NCBI GenBank assembly: GCA_937899065.1
Contig: CALBPG010000180.1
Coordinates: 1-39,364, forward strand
Direction: 5' to 3'
Source of the DNA: an uncultured Allomuricauda sp.
GTDB taxonomy: Bacteria > Bacteroidota > Bacteroidia > Flavobacteriales > Flavobacteriaceae
DNA: 39,364 nucleotides
Both the position numbers and the translations under genes were made by a program. The notes beneath the pieces were generated by a model that was not told where the DNA came from, searched no databases, and saw nothing but the letters and a program-made list of their open reading frames with translations. Shown piece after piece: positions 8,485-19,900 of the stretch; within the stretch, counting starts at the first letter, position 1; the number at the start of each line of letters is the position of its first letter.

Positions 8485-9402
8485 ATGGAACAAACAAACA
8501 AATTCAAGAACATTTACTACGACCACTATTCTGGTAAATCGTATCATTCAGCACCCATTTTTGATTTACAACGGGATTATATGATGCGCTTTTATGCCCC
8601 ATTGCCATCCTACGAGTTCAATAACAACAATTTGACTATTATCTTTTTTAAAAAGGGACATGGGGTATTGCATTGGAAGGACCGAAGGGCAAAAATCGGA
8701 ACCAATCGCTTTATTGTGACCAACCCAGGGGAAGGATGGGTCTATCAAAATGCATCGGAAAAGTATATTGACGTGCTAAGTTTGGTTGTTTCCAGACAAG
8801 CGTTAGCGCAGTTTAAGTATTATTTTGAGTCAAACAACACAACACTCTTAGACTCTCCTTTTGAAACGTATGATGAGGGAACCTTTTATTTGGAAACACC
8901 CCTTTCGGCAAATTGTTTCTATTCTGGACAATTGCTGCAAAAAATCCATCAACTAAGTACTACGGATGAATTTGAACTAACCAATGCGGAAGAACTTTCA
9001 AATGAAATTCTTTCACAAATTGCCCAAGAGCAATTGTTGGGATACAAGTTTGCCAGTAAAATAGAAGTAAAAAAGAAGGCTACGCAAATGGAGACGTTCA
9101 AAAGGCTATTAAAAGCTTATGAATACATCCATGATAATATTTCCGAATCGATTACCCTTGAAGAGTTGTCACTAGTTACATCTCTTTCCAAGTTTCATTT
9201 ATACTACTCGTTCAAAGCGGTTTATGGTACAACGCCGCATCAGTTCATCAATCGGTTAAAAATGGAAAAGTCCATGGCGTATCTCAAAAAAGGAGAGCAT
9301 TCCATAAGTGAAATCTCAGACCTCCTAGGTTTTAGTGGTTTACCTGTATTTAGCAAGTTGTTTAAGAAAACCTTTGGCAAAGCCCCGTCACACTTCATAT
9401 AG
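8485..9402 (+). CDS. AraC family transcriptional regulator
   Basis: A 305-aa regulator. Residues about 1-180 form a cupin-like sensing part (an FKKGHGVLHWKDR strand region), and the C-terminal 100 residues carry two helix-turn-helix motifs: ITLEELSLVTSLSKFHLYYS and ISEISDLLGFSGLPVFSKLF, then FGKAPSHF, the typical AraC end. The frame runs upstream to an ATG at 8386, but the ATG at 8485 gives a family-like start (MEQTNKFKN) and usual length. The inducer is unknown. It lies 83 bp ahead of the leucine-rich-repeat lipoprotein, an obvious but unproven target. Confidence 0.9.
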   Translation: MEQTNKFKNIYYDHYSGKSYHSAPIFDLQRDYMMRFYAPLPSYEFNNNNLTIIFFKKGHGVLHWKDRRAKIGTNRFIVTNPGEGWVYQNASEKYIDVLSLVVSRQALAQFKYYFESNNTTLLDSPFETYDEGTFYLETPLSANCFYSGQLLQKIHQLSTTDEFELTNAEELSNEILSQIAQEQLLGYKFASKIEVKKKATQMETFKRLLKAYEYIHDNISESITLEELSLVTSLSKFHLYYSFKAVYGTTPHQFINRLKMEKSMAYLKKGEHSISEISDLLGFSGLPVFSKLFKKTFGKAPSHFI

Positions 9403-9456
9403 AACGGGAACGGCTAAATGAGGAATTTTTGACAAAAGCGGCCTTAGAAGGCTAGC

Positions 9457-9464
9457 TACTTTTG
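9457..9464 (+). promoter_or_regulatory. Candidate -7 box for the LRR lipoprotein
   Basis: TACTTTTG matches the Bacteroidota -7 consensus TAnnTTTG and lies 21 bp before the lipoprotein start. No good TTTG sits 19 bp upstream, so only the -7 half is supported. Confidence 0.4.
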
Positions 9465-9485
9465 TAGTTCATCAAAAAACGAACT

Positions 9486-10703
9486 ATGAAATATTATATT
9501 CCTACCTGGTTTTTGCTATTCTTTATTTTGGCCGCATGTAACTCAGATGACGACACGGTTCTCAGTGATGCGAATGTCATTGTCTCCTTCGACTTTTTTG
9601 CAAGTGACAATGAGGTGCTTTTAGAAAATAGTATTGGAGAGATTGACCTTGAAGAACGAACGATACAATTGGAACTTCCCTTTGGAGTAGCAACTGAAAA
9701 CCTAGTGCCCAGAATAATGGTGTCTTCAGATGCCAAAATAAGCCCTGCCAGCGACAGCCCTATTGACTTTTCTGAACCTGTAGTTTATACCGTAACCGCA
9801 GCCAGTGGCAATTCGGTTGACTATACGGTTGTGGTACGGAACGCTTCACCGACGGATAGAGAAGTTTTATTGACATGGTATAATTTGAATCCTGAGAATA
9901 CATTATCCTGGGATTTAAAAGATGCTACTGAAAATTGGGAAGGCGTTAAGGTGGAGGATGGAAGGGTAAGCAGTGTTAGTTTCCCGGAGAAAGGAATGAC
10001 GCTCGTTACTCCCTTGCTGCAATACTTGGATGCCCTTAAAAGTTTGAATCTACGGGACAATGTTATTCAGGAACTTCCTGAAGGACTAGGTGCATTGAAG
10101 AAGCTGGAAGCCCTGAATGTATCTTCCAATGAATTGCGTGCTATTCCAAGTGGCCTGGGCTCACTTGAAGCCTTACGCTTTTTGAATTTGAGAAACAATC
10201 AGATAGAAGCGTTACCAACAACAATCGGTTCGCTAGCACAACTTATGGAAATCAACTTGGATTTCAATAGGCTAGAAGAACTGCCAGCCGAAATCGGCAG
10301 TTTGGACCTTATAAGTCTATCAGTTTATGGCAACCGAAACTTAACAACACTACCCGAGGAATTGGGTAATAATGTTCGGTTGATGAATCTGAATGTGGGT
10401 TGGTGTAATTTGTCGAGCCTACCCAATCGTTTGGAAGATTTGATAAGTTTGGTTGAATTGAACGCTTCCGAAAATCAATTGAGCGAAATACCAGAAGGCA
10501 TAGGAAATTTGAAGGCTTTGAAAAGGGTAATGCTTCAAAAAAACGAGCTGATTGCCCTGCCCGATGCTATGGGGGAATTGAGCAGTTTATTAGTGCTCGA
10601 GATTCAGGAAAATAACATAACTACGCTTCCAGCTGCCCTTTGTAAACGCATTACTGAAAACAATGTGGTCCTCAACAAAGACCCCGAAGCTCAGTGTGAA
10701 TAA
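9486..10703 (+). CDS. Leucine-rich-repeat lipoprotein with DUF5018-like domain
   Basis: A 405-aa predicted lipoprotein. The signal peptide has a lipobox ILAAC (Cys18) followed by Asn-Ser-Asp-Asp. Residues about 30-115 resemble a DUF5018-type beta-sandwich common in Bacteroidota surface lipoproteins (LPFGVATENLVP, ISPASDSPIDFSEPVVYTV, SGNSVDYTVVV). Residues about 155-395 hold roughly ten leucine-rich repeats of 22-24 aa with the pattern L-x-x-L-N-L-x-x-N-x-L-x-x-L-P-x-x-I/L-G-x-L. LRR solenoids bind proteins, so a surface-binding role is inferred; the partner is unknown. It follows the AraC regulator and precedes the SDR gene, both on the same strand. Confidence 0.85.
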   Translation: MKYYIPTWFLLFFILAACNSDDDTVLSDANVIVSFDFFASDNEVLLENSIGEIDLEERTIQLELPFGVATENLVPRIMVSSDAKISPASDSPIDFSEPVVYTVTAASGNSVDYTVVVRNASPTDREVLLTWYNLNPENTLSWDLKDATENWEGVKVEDGRVSSVSFPEKGMTLVTPLLQYLDALKSLNLRDNVIQELPEGLGALKKLEALNVSSNELRAIPSGLGSLEALRFLNLRNNQIEALPTTIGSLAQLMEINLDFNRLEELPAEIGSLDLISLSVYGNRNLTTLPEELGNNVRLMNLNVGWCNLSSLPNRLEDLISLVELNASENQLSEIPEGIGNLKALKRVMLQKNELIALPDAMGELSSLLVLEIQENNITTLPAALCKRITENNVVLNKDPEAQCE

Positions 10704-10756
10704 TGACTTTTGTCAAGGCTTGAGTTCTTTTTTTGGCGAACTTTAGGGTTCTAAAA

Positions 10757-11482
10757 ATGGTTTGGATGAACTTAGAAAATAAAGTAGCCTATATTACCGG
10801 AGGTTCTAAAGGAATAGGTCTGGGCGTAGCGCAAAGCCTACTATCGAAAGGGATGAAGGTTGCTATCAGTGGAAGAAATGAAGCAAGTCTCAAAGAAGCG
10901 CTCACGCAACTGGGAAATTCCGAGGGCGTTTTGGCTATCAAAAGCGACGTCACTATTCTTGCTGATGAAGAGAAGGCGGTAGAAACGATTCTACAACACT
11001 GGGGGCAATTGGATGTTGTAATTGCCAATGCTGGGGTGGGGCATTTTGCGCCAGTAGATCAACTTTCCTCTGAGGCATGGCAAAGCATGATGCGAACCAA
11101 TTTGGACGGAGTTTTCCATACGCTGAAAGCTTCGGTGGAGTCCCTTAAGACCTCTCAAGGGTACTATATTACATTGGCCAGTTTGGCAGGCACCAACTTT
11201 TTTGCACAAGGAGCGGGCTATAACGCTACCAAGTTTGGTGTTGTTGGCTTTACACAGGCTGCGATGCTTGATTTACGAGGGCATGGGATTAAGGTAAGTA
11301 CCATAATGCCTGGTTCAGTAGCTACGCACTTTAATGGTAATGAACCTTCAGATAAAGATGCTTGGAAAATCCAACCTGAGGATATCGGAAAGTTGGTTTT
11401 GGACCTTCTTCAGATGCATCCAAGAACCCTGCCAAGTAAGATTGAGGTACGTCCTTCCCGCCCGGATTTAAAGGGGAAGTAA
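10757..11482 (+). CDS. SDR family NAD(P)-dependent oxidoreductase
   Basis: A classical short-chain dehydrogenase of about 241 aa. The cofactor motif is GGSKGIGLG near the N-terminus; NAGVGHFAP is the NAG motif; the catalytic Ser lies in ITLASLAG and the Tyr-Lys pair in GYNATKFG. The sequence is 3-oxoacyl-ACP-reductase-like, but the substrate cannot be assigned. The ATG at 10757 is used; the ATG at 10766 (MNLENKVAYITGG) fits equally well. The 3' end overlaps the convergent AddB-like gene by 15 bp. Confidence 0.88.
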   Translation: MVWMNLENKVAYITGGSKGIGLGVAQSLLSKGMKVAISGRNEASLKEALTQLGNSEGVLAIKSDVTILADEEKAVETILQHWGQLDVVIANAGVGHFAPVDQLSSEAWQSMMRTNLDGVFHTLKASVESLKTSQGYYITLASLAGTNFFAQGAGYNATKFGVVGFTQAAMLDLRGHGIKVSTIMPGSVATHFNGNEPSDKDAWKIQPEDIGKLVLDLLQMHPRTLPSKIEVRPSRPDLKGK

Positions 11483-12448
11483 ACGCGTTTCAGCGAAATC
11501 GAATTGGGGATTGAAGATTTCAAGAATAAGGGTTTTGAGTTGCGTTTCAAAAGCTATGATATCTTCAGGCGTAAGCACTGTATTTCGGTTGAGACTTAAC
11601 GATAATAGGCCTTGCCGGATGGTTTTTATGGGATAGATAGCACCCTGCATAGCAGAAAGCTCATGGTTTTTTGAATACAATAGGCTGTAGCATAATAGCT
11701 GGAAGGCTTTGGTTTTGTTGGCTTCAGAAATGCTCTCCAGACTGTTTAAAATCTTCACTTCCGCCGGAGTGACCCGTCCCGTTTTATAATCGGAAATGCA
11801 ACGGAGGCCATTGATATCTTCAACACGGTCCAGAAATCCTTTTAGTTTAATCGGAAAATCCAGTTCTGGAAAATCCAGGAGTATTTCATAGCGTTCTTCC
11901 AACGCCACAATTGTTATAGAATTTGTCGCTATGCGCTGTTCCTCCCACTTTAAGAACTCAACCAAATATTTGGTGATGACTTTATGAACTAGAAGAAATC
12001 TGCCCACCTGGATATTAACATCCGGGAGGTGTTTTACAAACATATCTAGAATCACTTGTGAAAGACGGTCTTTCATTTCCTGCATGGCGGAAGCGTCCAA
12101 TGTTTTTCCCAGGAAGGGGAGATAGAGGACATGGAGAATATCGTGGATTATCGTGCCGAAGAGGTTAGGTGCTATGGTCTCTTGTGCGATTTCAGGTTCA
12201 TTTAACCGGAGCACGTAACGCTGATAAAATTCCCACGGATTTTGAATGTAAACCGACAAGGAAGACGGAGAAAAGCCAGAAAGGGCCAATTGTCTCAATC
12301 TTTCCTGTAGCAAAAGGGTTTTCGCTACCTGTTTGGGCGAACTAGTCGTGGCCCTTACTTTGGGTGTTGCTAGAGTATGGGTTATGTTACCAACGAAACG
12401 CGCATCAGTTAGTAACTGCGAAATTAAACGACTGCGTTCTCCTCCCAT
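11468..12448 (-). pseudogene. AddB-like PD-(D/E)XK nuclease, C-terminal fragment (frameshifted)
   Basis: A 326-codon frame carrying the C-terminal part of an AddB/RecB-like protein. It contains the PD-(D/E)XK nuclease signature: LKGFLDRVED followed by RCISDYKTG, with an upstream FGTIIHDILH segment. It opens MGGERSRLISQLL, which in family members is internal and follows Y-N-T-E-P-D. Those residues (TEPDTL) are encoded just upstream in this same frame, so this is the continuation of the 12448-14202 gene after a frameshift near 12466-12471. The ATG overlaps the upstream TAA (TAATG), so reinitiation could still yield a separate nuclease polypeptide. Confidence 0.8.
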
Positions 12449-14202
12449 TAAGGTATCGGGCTCTGTATATTGTAAAAAAGGTGTACGTTTTTGGCACGTT
12501 GCAACAAACGATAGAAGTGATAGACATATATGGCATCTTTTTCTTTGTAGGTTGGTAATCCGTACGCTCTTTTTACATCAAAAGGAAGGAATGAGTTGTT
12601 GCTCTTTCCTGCGGGAAGAACCCCTTCATTTACGGAGGTCATGAAAACAGTCTCGTAGTCCAAAACTCGGCTTTCCAACATTCCCATGATTTGCAGACCA
12701 TCGACAGGGTCTCCAAGAATATCCAAAGTTTCGGATTGGCATAACTGGTCAAATAAGGTTTTTAAGGTGTTTATGCTTGATAAAAATGGATATGCTTCCT
12801 GATAAGACCTTATCTGATTGAAAATAGTGTAGAAGCGAAACAGCTGCTCCAATTCCAATGCTTGGTCTTTCAATGAGCTAGTGGTTCTTAGCATTTCGAT
12901 AATTTCCAGTAAATCAGCTAGAACCAAGGCCGTTTGCTGTGATTCATTTAGGACCAAATCAAATAGGACAGGACACTTGCCGAGGGAAAGGAGCATTTTG
13001 GTGGAAACAAGTGGTGCATCAGAGATGTTGAGAAATGAAAGATAAGCTGCTAAGGTTACGGCATTGTTTTTGGAAATTAGGCTATGGCAATACGGATTGC
13101 TAAATAGCCTTTGGAGTAACGTTTTGGGCCAACCTTTTACATTTTGAGTACCCTTGACTTCGAGTAATAGGTTGAAAAAGAGTGCTAGCTGTGAATTTTG
13201 CAAAGGTAGTCCCATCGTTATATTGACATCCGGAAGTGTACCCGGAAGAGATGACAACAAGGGCGATAGGAGCACCTCATGTGCCAATACCACTGCAGTA
13301 TGGTCTAACGCTGCGGATTGAAGTTCACCCAACTGTTGGGATAGTTTTTTTATTTGAACGATGTCTTTGGGTACACCAGTAATTTGTATTTGTTGATCAG
13401 GACTTATATGAGACCGAACGCCTTTTGGGCTTCGTGTGGTATAGTAAGGCCAATGCTTTAGATATTGGCGAATAAACAAGCCTGCATCATGATAAGTTTC
13501 AGAAAGAAAGCGCTCATCAATATCCCAATAAATTTCAGAAGGTCCGTGCTCTAATATTTTTTGGATTATAGTGGATTCTGCATTGTTCAATGCATTGAAA
13601 CCTATAAAAATAATGGGTGATGCCTTGTCTTGTAATTCGAGATAGGCATCCATATGGTCTACCGCATCTCTGTAAATCAATCCTTGATACCCCTTTTGTT
13701 TGGACTTTAGTTGGGTGTTGAAATCTTGGTAAATAGGATACAATTGACTCCAGAGGGCTAAGTAATTTTCCACCATCTCCGTTTTTCGTTCTTGAAGGGA
13801 CCAATGGTCGATTTCTTTGATAGCCTTTAAATAATTTAGAATGTCATCGGCTGGAATGAGGTAGCGATCAATTTCATTAAAGTCCTGCAACAAGGTTTGA
13901 CCCCATTTGGAAAAAGAATGGAAGTCTTCTTGTAATGCCTTACCAAGTCGGTTTTGATAGACATGGAACAATTCCATTAAAAGCTCAATGGAGGGTGCTA
14001 GGGTAAGGGAAGTGATTTCACCAATGAAGTCTTCTATGGCAAGGATATCCGGCGCAAAAATGGTTTGGCTTACGCGAGCCTGCACGTGTCGTTTTAGGAA
14101 AAAAGCGGAGCGTTTGCTGGGGAGCACATAACGGCACTTGGTAATATCATACCCTTGTGCAGTCAAATCGGACAATACCTCCTCCAGAAAAGTTTCGTGC
14201 AT
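12448..14202 (-). pseudogene. AddB-like helicase/nuclease, N-terminal part (frameshifted)
   Basis: A 584-codon frame starting MHETFLEEVLSDLTAQGYD, containing CRYVLPSKRSAFFLKRHV and, near the end, DGLQIMGMLESRVLDYETVFMTSVNEGVLP, a block typical of AddB-type inactivated helicase domains. The gene would act with the AddA-like protein encoded at 16949-20059 in end resection of double-strand breaks. The frame ends prematurely after LFYNIQSPIP; removing one AT from a tandem AT in AATATACAG restores L-F-Y-N-T-E-P-D-T-L-M-G-G-E and joins it to the next frame, giving about 915 aa. A longer reading to 14247 would run through the ompA terminator and is rejected. Confidence 0.82.
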
Positions 14203-14212
14203 GCCTAAAAAT

Positions 14213-14244
14213 AAAAAAGGCCCAGCTTTCGCTGGACCTTTTTT
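14213..14244 (-). terminator. Terminator after ompA (bidirectional shape)
   Basis: An 8-bp stem (14219-14226 / 14231-14238, one mismatch) with a TTTC loop, flanked by A6 on one side and T6 on the other. It sits 17 bp downstream of the ompA stop and just before the AddB-like start, so it separates the two units on the minus strand. Confidence 0.85.
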
Positions 14245-14261
14245 CAAGAAATTATATTCTC

Positions 14262-15632
14262 TTATTTGATAAGGTTGATTTCAACCCTTCTGTTTTGTTT
14301 TCTACCAGAACGTGTGTTGTTTGTAGCGATTGGCTTGTCTTCACCGTAACCAATAGCGTTCAAACGGTCAGCACCAATTCCTTTGTCAATAAGGAAGTCA
14401 CGTACTGAATTCGCTCTTTCTTCAGAAAGCTTTTGGTTCAACTTAGCAGAACCAACACTATCAGTGTGTCCTTCAACAGTAAACTTAGCTGTTGGGTACT
14501 CGTTCAAGATTTGGATGATATCTACCATTACAGAAGTAGACTCAGCTTTGATAGAAGATTTACCAGTGTCGAACAAGATAGTTCTAGCGTAGTCGTTCAA
14601 TTGCTTCTGAACTTCTTCAGTTACTTCTGGACAACCGTTATTAGCAACAGTACCAGCTACGTCAGGACATTGATCATCTTTGTCCAATACACCGTCACCG
14701 TCAGTATCAGGCCATGGGCATCCTTTGTTCTCAGCAGGACCTGCTTCGCTAGGACAATCATCATCTTTATCAGCAACACCGTCACCATCAGCATCAGGAC
14801 ATCCAGCCAATTCAGCTAAACCTGCTTCGCTAGGACAAGCATCATCTTTGTCAGCAACACCGTCTCCGTCAGCGTCAGGACAACCATTCATTTCTTTAGA
14901 ACCTGCTTCATTAGGACAATCATCTTTAGCATCTTCGATACCATCGCCGTCAGAATCAGGACAACCATTGAATGCTTCCAAACCAGCAACTTCTGGACAA
15001 GCATCATCTTTGTCGTAGATACCGTCACCGTCAGTGTCAGTTCCACCAAACTTGATGCTAACACCAGCTAAGTGTTGGAAATGCTTTACCAGGTAATCTT
15101 CGAAAGCATGCTTGTATTGTGTTTGTAGGGTCAAACCGATGTTTTCAGTAAACCAAAAGTTTACACCAATACCACCGTTCACGGTACCAGCACCAATTTC
15201 ATCAACCCAAGTATAACCACCACCAATCTCTACGAAAGGATCAACTGTGGTATTTTTCAAAAAGGCATACTTGATAGTACCATCAAGTGCGTAGTGGGAT
15301 AGGTTGTCTACACGAACATCACCTAATTTGTCAATTCGGTTCAAGGAACCACGAGCACCCACAGTGAATCCATCACCTACATAACGAGATACAGAAATGT
15401 AAGAAACAGAAGGAAGAATGTTCCAGTGGTCAGTGGCATTAAAGTACTCGCTGAAAACGCTACCGGTTTCGAAACCGAAGTTTTGTAACGCGCTATCGTC
15501 ACCTGTAGGGTATACATCAATCGCGTTAACTCCAAAACTCACCTGCCAAGGATTATTCTCGTCTTGCGCTTGGATGCTGTTGAAACCTAGGAAAACCAAG
15601 GCAACAACCAATAATTTGCAAAGATGTTTCAT
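14262..15632 (-). CDS. OmpA family outer-membrane protein with thrombospondin type 3 repeats
   Basis: A 456-aa protein with a signal peptide ([23 protein letters not shown]), a beta-barrel-like region to about residue 195, five calcium-binding TSP3 repeats at about 198-337 (pattern D-x-D-G-D-G-x-x-D-x-x-D-x-C-P with paired Cys), and a C-terminal OmpA peptidoglycan-binding domain (about 350-456: [40 protein letters not shown]). It should tether the outer membrane to the cell wall. The ATG at 15632 is chosen over a TTG two codons upstream. It has its own consensus promoter and terminator. The repeat DNA (about 14622-15041) is internally repetitive. Confidence 0.93.
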   Translation of the reverse strand: MKHLCKLLVVALVFLGFNSIQAQDENNPWQVSFGVNAIDVYPTGDDSALQNFGFETGSVFSEYFNATDHWNILPSVSYISVSRYVGDGFTVGARGSLNRIDKLGDVRVDNLSHYALDGTIKYAFLKNTTVDPFVEIGGGYTWVDEIGAGTVNGGIGVNFWFTENIGLTLQTQYKHAFEDYLVKHFQHLAGVSIKFGGTDTDGDGIYDKDDACPEVAGLEAFNGCPDSDGDGIEDAKDDCPNEAGSKEMNGCPDADGDGVADKDDACPSEAGLAELAGCPDADGDGVADKDDDCPSEAGPAENKGCPWPDTDGDGVLDKDDQCPDVAGTVANNGCPEVTEEVQKQLNDYARTILFDTGKSSIKAESTSVMVDIIQILNEYPTAKFTVEGHTDSVGSAKLNQKLSEERANSVRDFLIDKGIGADRLNAIGYGEDKPIATNNTRSGRKQNRRVEINLIK

Positions 15633-15666
15633 GCTCAAAATTTTAAGTTTAAGTGTTTATCAGCAG

Positions 15667-15697
15667 CAAATGTAAGTTGTTAAGAACTATTAACAAA
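15667..15697 (-). promoter_or_regulatory. Consensus Bacteroidota promoter of ompA
   Basis: On the minus strand, TTTG (15694-15697) is followed after exactly 19 bp by TACATTTG (15667-15674), a perfect match to the Bacteroidetes sigma-ABfr consensus TTTG-N19-TAnnTTTG. It lies 34 bp upstream of the ompA start. Confidence 0.88.
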
Positions 15698-15745
15698 ATC
15701 TTAGTTTCATTTTTTTTAACGCAGTACACGGAAGATTTTGAACAC

Positions 15746-16939
15746 TTAAACGACGTTTAATGCCTTGCCCACTTTCGTGAATGCCGCAATCGCTTTGTCT
15801 AAATGTTCAACTTCATGCGCCGCGGATAGCTGTACGCGAATTCGCGCTTTTCCTTTTGGAACTACGGGATAGAAGAAACCAATTACATAGATGCCTTCCT
15901 TTAAGAGCATGTTGGCCATCTCTTGCGAAAGCTTGGCATCATATAACATGACAGGCACAATAGCGGAGTCGCCATCAATGATATCAAACCCGGCCTTTTT
16001 CATTCCTTCTTTAAAGTAGGAAGTATTATACTCAAGTTTATCGCGCAGCGAAGTATCGTTGCCAAGTAATTGAAACACCTTAATGGAGGCGCCTACAATT
16101 GCTGGCGCTAGCGAATTGGAAAACAAATACGGTCTTGAACGTTGTCGGAGCATTTCGATAATTTCTTTTTTGCCAGTGGTATACCCGCCCATGGCACCTC
16201 CAAGGGCCTTGCCCAGTGTACCTGTTATGATGTCTATCCGGTCCAATACGCCTTTAGCTTCCAAAGTACCTCGACCGGTGGCACCAATAAAACCTGTGGC
16301 ATGACACTCGTCAATCATCACCATGGCATCATATTTTTCCGCCAAATCGCAAATACCGTCCAAGGGAGCTAAAAGCCCATCCATAGAGAAAACACCATCA
16401 GTAACAATGACCTTGAAACGAGCTCCGTCTTCAATACTTTGCTGCAGTTGGGTTTCCAAGTCTGCCATGTCATTGTTGGCATATCGATAGCGCTTGGCTT
16501 TGCAAAGACGTACACCGTCGATAATGGAAGCATGATTTAAAGAATCCGAGATAATGGCGTCTTCTGCCGTAAGTATTGGTTCGAAAACTCCGCCATTGGC
16601 ATCAAAGGCAGCGGCATATAATATGGTATCCTCAGTGCCATAAAAGTTCGCAATCTCTTTTTCCAAAGTTTTGTGAATGTCTTGGGTACCACATATAAAG
16701 CGAACGGAAGACATCCCAAATCCATGGGAGTCCAAAGTATCTTTCGCGGCTTGTACCACTTCAGGATGGGAGGAAAGCCCGAGATAATTATTCGCACAAA
16801 AATTAATGACTTCTTCTCCAGTGGAAATTTGTATCATCGCCCCTTGTGGGGACGTAATAATGCGTTCCTCTTTAAACAATCCAGCAGCTTTGATGTCTTC
16901 TAGTTCTTGTGCAAGATGTTCTTTGATTTTTCCGTACAT
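15746..16939 (-). CDS. kbl: Glycine C-acetyltransferase (2-amino-3-ketobutyrate CoA ligase)
   Basis: A 397-aa alpha-oxoamine synthase. It cleaves 2-amino-3-ketobutyrate with CoA to glycine and acetyl-CoA in threonine breakdown, using PLP. Visible: N-terminal [15 protein letters not shown], the [10 protein letters not shown] block (133-142), [10 protein letters not shown] with the PLP-ring Asp (208-217), and [10 protein letters not shown] with the Schiff-base Lys at 244, the same position as in E. coli Kbl. Length is normal. It begins 9 bp after the AddA-like gene on the same strand, so it is probably co-transcribed with it. No tdh is in the window. Confidence 0.94.
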   Translation of the reverse strand: MYGKIKEHLAQELEDIKAAGLFKEERIITSPQGAMIQISTGEEVINFCANNYLGLSSHPEVVQAAKDTLDSHGFGMSSVRFICGTQDIHKTLEKEIANFYGTEDTILYAAAFDANGGVFEPILTAEDAIISDSLNHASIIDGVRLCKAKRYRYANNDMADLETQLQQSIEDGARFKVIVTDGVFSMDGLLAPLDGICDLAEKYDAMVMIDECHATGFIGATGRGTLEAKGVLDRIDIITGTLGKALGGAMGGYTTGKKEIIEMLRQRSRPYLFSNSLAPAIVGASIKVFQLLGNDTSLRDKLEYNTSYFKEGMKKAGFDIIDGDSAIVPVMLYDAKLSQEMANMLLKEGIYVIGFFYPVVPKGKARIRVQLSAAHEVEHLDKAIAAFTKVGKALNVV

Positions 16940-16948
16940 ATTTTCAAT

Positions 16949-19900
16949 TTACAAGAATAGAGGTTGAACCTCTTCATTTATATATATAAGTATAGTGTTC
17001 TCAATCGTGTATCCCATGCTTTGCAAGGCTTGGGCGTACCCTTCAATTTGTGCCACATGGGCTGTATCGTGTTTCCCGGTTTTATACTCGAGAATACTTG
17101 CCTTCATTCCGGAAAGTGCTATCCGATCCGGACGAATACTGTTTCCGTTGTGCAAAAGAATTTCTTTTTCATTGAATACTTGAAAATCTTCTGTAAAATA
17201 TTTTGAAAGTAAGGGGTGGTGCACGGTGGCTTCCACTTTTTTCCATAGCGCTTCGCGGTCATCTGTTCCAAACAAACCTGCATCTTGCATTGTGGCAAAG
17301 ATATTTTCCAGCGCATTGTGGTATTGGATTCGACTCAGGATTTCATGTAACAAAGTTCCCGTATCCAAAGCGCTTTGTTGTGGGGTGTTCCAAAGCTGCC
17401 CAGATTTCGTTGAAATTCGGAACGGAGGCGCATTTTTTGATCGGAAAGTGTATTGTACGGTTTCCAGGGTATTCTCAATTTTTGAGCTTTCTGGATTGTT
17501 CCCAAAAGTTCCTAAGGCAAAACGGTTTTCATCCACCGTCGTCAAAGCTGAACTGTTTGCATAACCAAATAAAAGCTCTGCGTAAGAATTGGCTTCTTCG
17601 GGACCAACATTTTTTCTGGGAATTTCAGAGAGTATGAAAAGCGCTTTCTCCGCACGGGTTAGAGCGACGTACAAAACATTAATGGCATCTAGTTGAATTT
17701 GGGAAGATTCTTTTTCATATGCTGCTCTGGAAGCGTCATCAAAATGGAGCATGTTTTCAGAATATGACATGAGGTATTCCGATAACCCTAACCCTTTGGT
17801 TTTTGAACTGGTGCTCACCCAAATCTTTTTCTTTTTCCTCTTGTCTATGATTGGCGTATCCGCATAGGGAAATATTACAACCGGAAATTCAAGACCTTTT
17901 GATTTGTGGATGGTCATAAGTGTAACCGCATCAGCTTTTTCAGGAGCAGAAATAGCAAGGGAAGCTTTTTTGTCTTCCCAATAGTTTAGAAAAGAGAAAA
18001 CATCAGGACCGTTTTTTTGCTGATGGTCAAAAACCACCTGCATAAAAAAGGTAAGATGGGCAGGCGATTTATCCTGAAGCTCGAAATGAACCACAGCTTG
18101 TTCCAAAATGTCATACACTGGACGGGGGGTCATGGTGTCGAGTGTAAAGTCAAATGCTTCCTTCAAAAATTCATGAACTTTATGAATGTTTTTCTCGATA
18201 AAGTCATGCAAATATTCATTTTTAGGTGCCAAAAAGTGAAGGAGCTCAAATCGGGCCAAATCATTTTTGGAGTCGTGGATGGCCTTCAACAAGTTGATCA
18301 AGAACAAAATGGTCGCATCGTTTTCGAGCAACAAGGCATCTGAAGAAATTAGGGGTACCTCGGCGGCGGACAGATGGTCAGCCAACAAAGCACCTTTCTT
18401 GTTGTCCCGCACTAAAATGCAAATGTCTGCATACCCGTATCCTTGCTGCCTTACTTTGGCTATGGTTTTTTCTACTTCAATAGCATACGTTTCATGAATT
18501 TCTTTAGTGGAGTGCAAGAAGCATAATTCCACATATCCACCAGAGGAAGGATTAGTTAACTGGGCACTGGTTTCGAATAGATTTCCGTAACGCGGCTCTA
18601 CGAAAAGAGGAGCGATGTAAGAAAAGAAGCCATTGTTGAACGCGATGATATTTTCGGTACTTCGCCAGTTTGTAGACAGGGTTTTGATTTCTGGTGCAAC
18701 CACAAACTGCTCCGGTTTCGCTTCATCCAGTTCAAGAAGTTGTTCTGCCTTACCCCCCCGCCAGCGATAGATAGCTTGTTTAGCATCCCCAACCAAGAAG
18801 AGTGTTCCCGTTTTTCCGTTGGAATCTACCGCCACCAGACTATTGGAAACCAAGGGGATAAGATTCTCCCACTGCATCGCCGAGGTATCTTGGAACTCAT
18901 CAATAAAATAATGCCGATAACGTTCGCCCAACCGTTCATAAATAAAAGGTATTGGCTGTGCTTTGATTTCGTTTGCTATGATTCGATTTAAAGCAGCGAT
19001 AGGGACGACATTCTCCTCTTCTTCAAGAGTTTTTAATTCCTGGGATATCGTATTGACCAATGCCAAAGGGACAAGATTTTGATAAATGGCACTCAGATGG
19101 GCCCTTTGGTAAATCATTTCCTTTAAGTTGAAAAATCCTTGGATTAAAGCTTCTAACCCTGAATCGTCTTCCATAGGATGCTTGGCTTTTAGGATTTTGC
19201 CGTCCAAAAGATTTTTTTCAAGGGTATTAGCATAAAGCTTTTTCGGGCTTACTTCACCTTGTTGGATTTTTATAAGATGGTTAGGTAGGGTTTTTCTGGG
19301 GAAATCTTCATGCTCCAATCCAAGCTGAGGAATTTTTTCCAAGGCCAATGAAGCCTGTTGTAGCAACTGCGTTTGTAGATTCACAATCTCTTTTCGCAAT
19401 TTGGATTTGAGCTGGGTAAAATAAGACAGCGGTTGGGTTTGGAGTTCCGCCATCCTTCCCATATCATTTTCTTGAAATAGTAATTTTCCAATTTCAATGA
19501 GGTCATGGATGATGTTCCAACTCTTTTCATCATCAATTTTTTCCAACGAAAAATCCAATAGCAACTGGGTCAATTCTTTTTCCTGTCCCGCTCTATCCAA
19601 AACACGAGTGACCGCTTTTGCCAAAAGGGATTCTACATCAAGTTCTACCTCAAAGTTTTGAGCGAGTTTTAAATCGCGGGCAAAGGTCTTGATGATTTTA
19701 TGGTTGAACCGATCTATGGTCGATATTTCAAAAAAGGAATAATTGTGCAACAGCTGTTGCAAAAGGATAGTGCTTTTCTGCTGAAGCTGTTTTGGGGTCA
19801 GCTCCGTTTCTGCGACAAGTTCTGAAAACATCAAAGGAGGGTTTTCCAGAACGGAGGGCTGTGAAAAATCAAACAAGCTATCCAAAATTCGCGTTTTCAT

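Noticed and set aside
14680-15018. Plus-strand ORF of 112 codons rich in Ser/Pro
   Set aside because: Antisense shadow of the TSP3 repeats.
14622-15041. Tandem DNA repeat as a separate element
   Set aside because: Explained by the five TSP3 protein repeats of the OmpA-family gene.
15746-15760. 15-nt palindrome at the end of kbl
   Set aside because: Overlaps the stop codon and lacks a T-tract; not convincing as a terminator.
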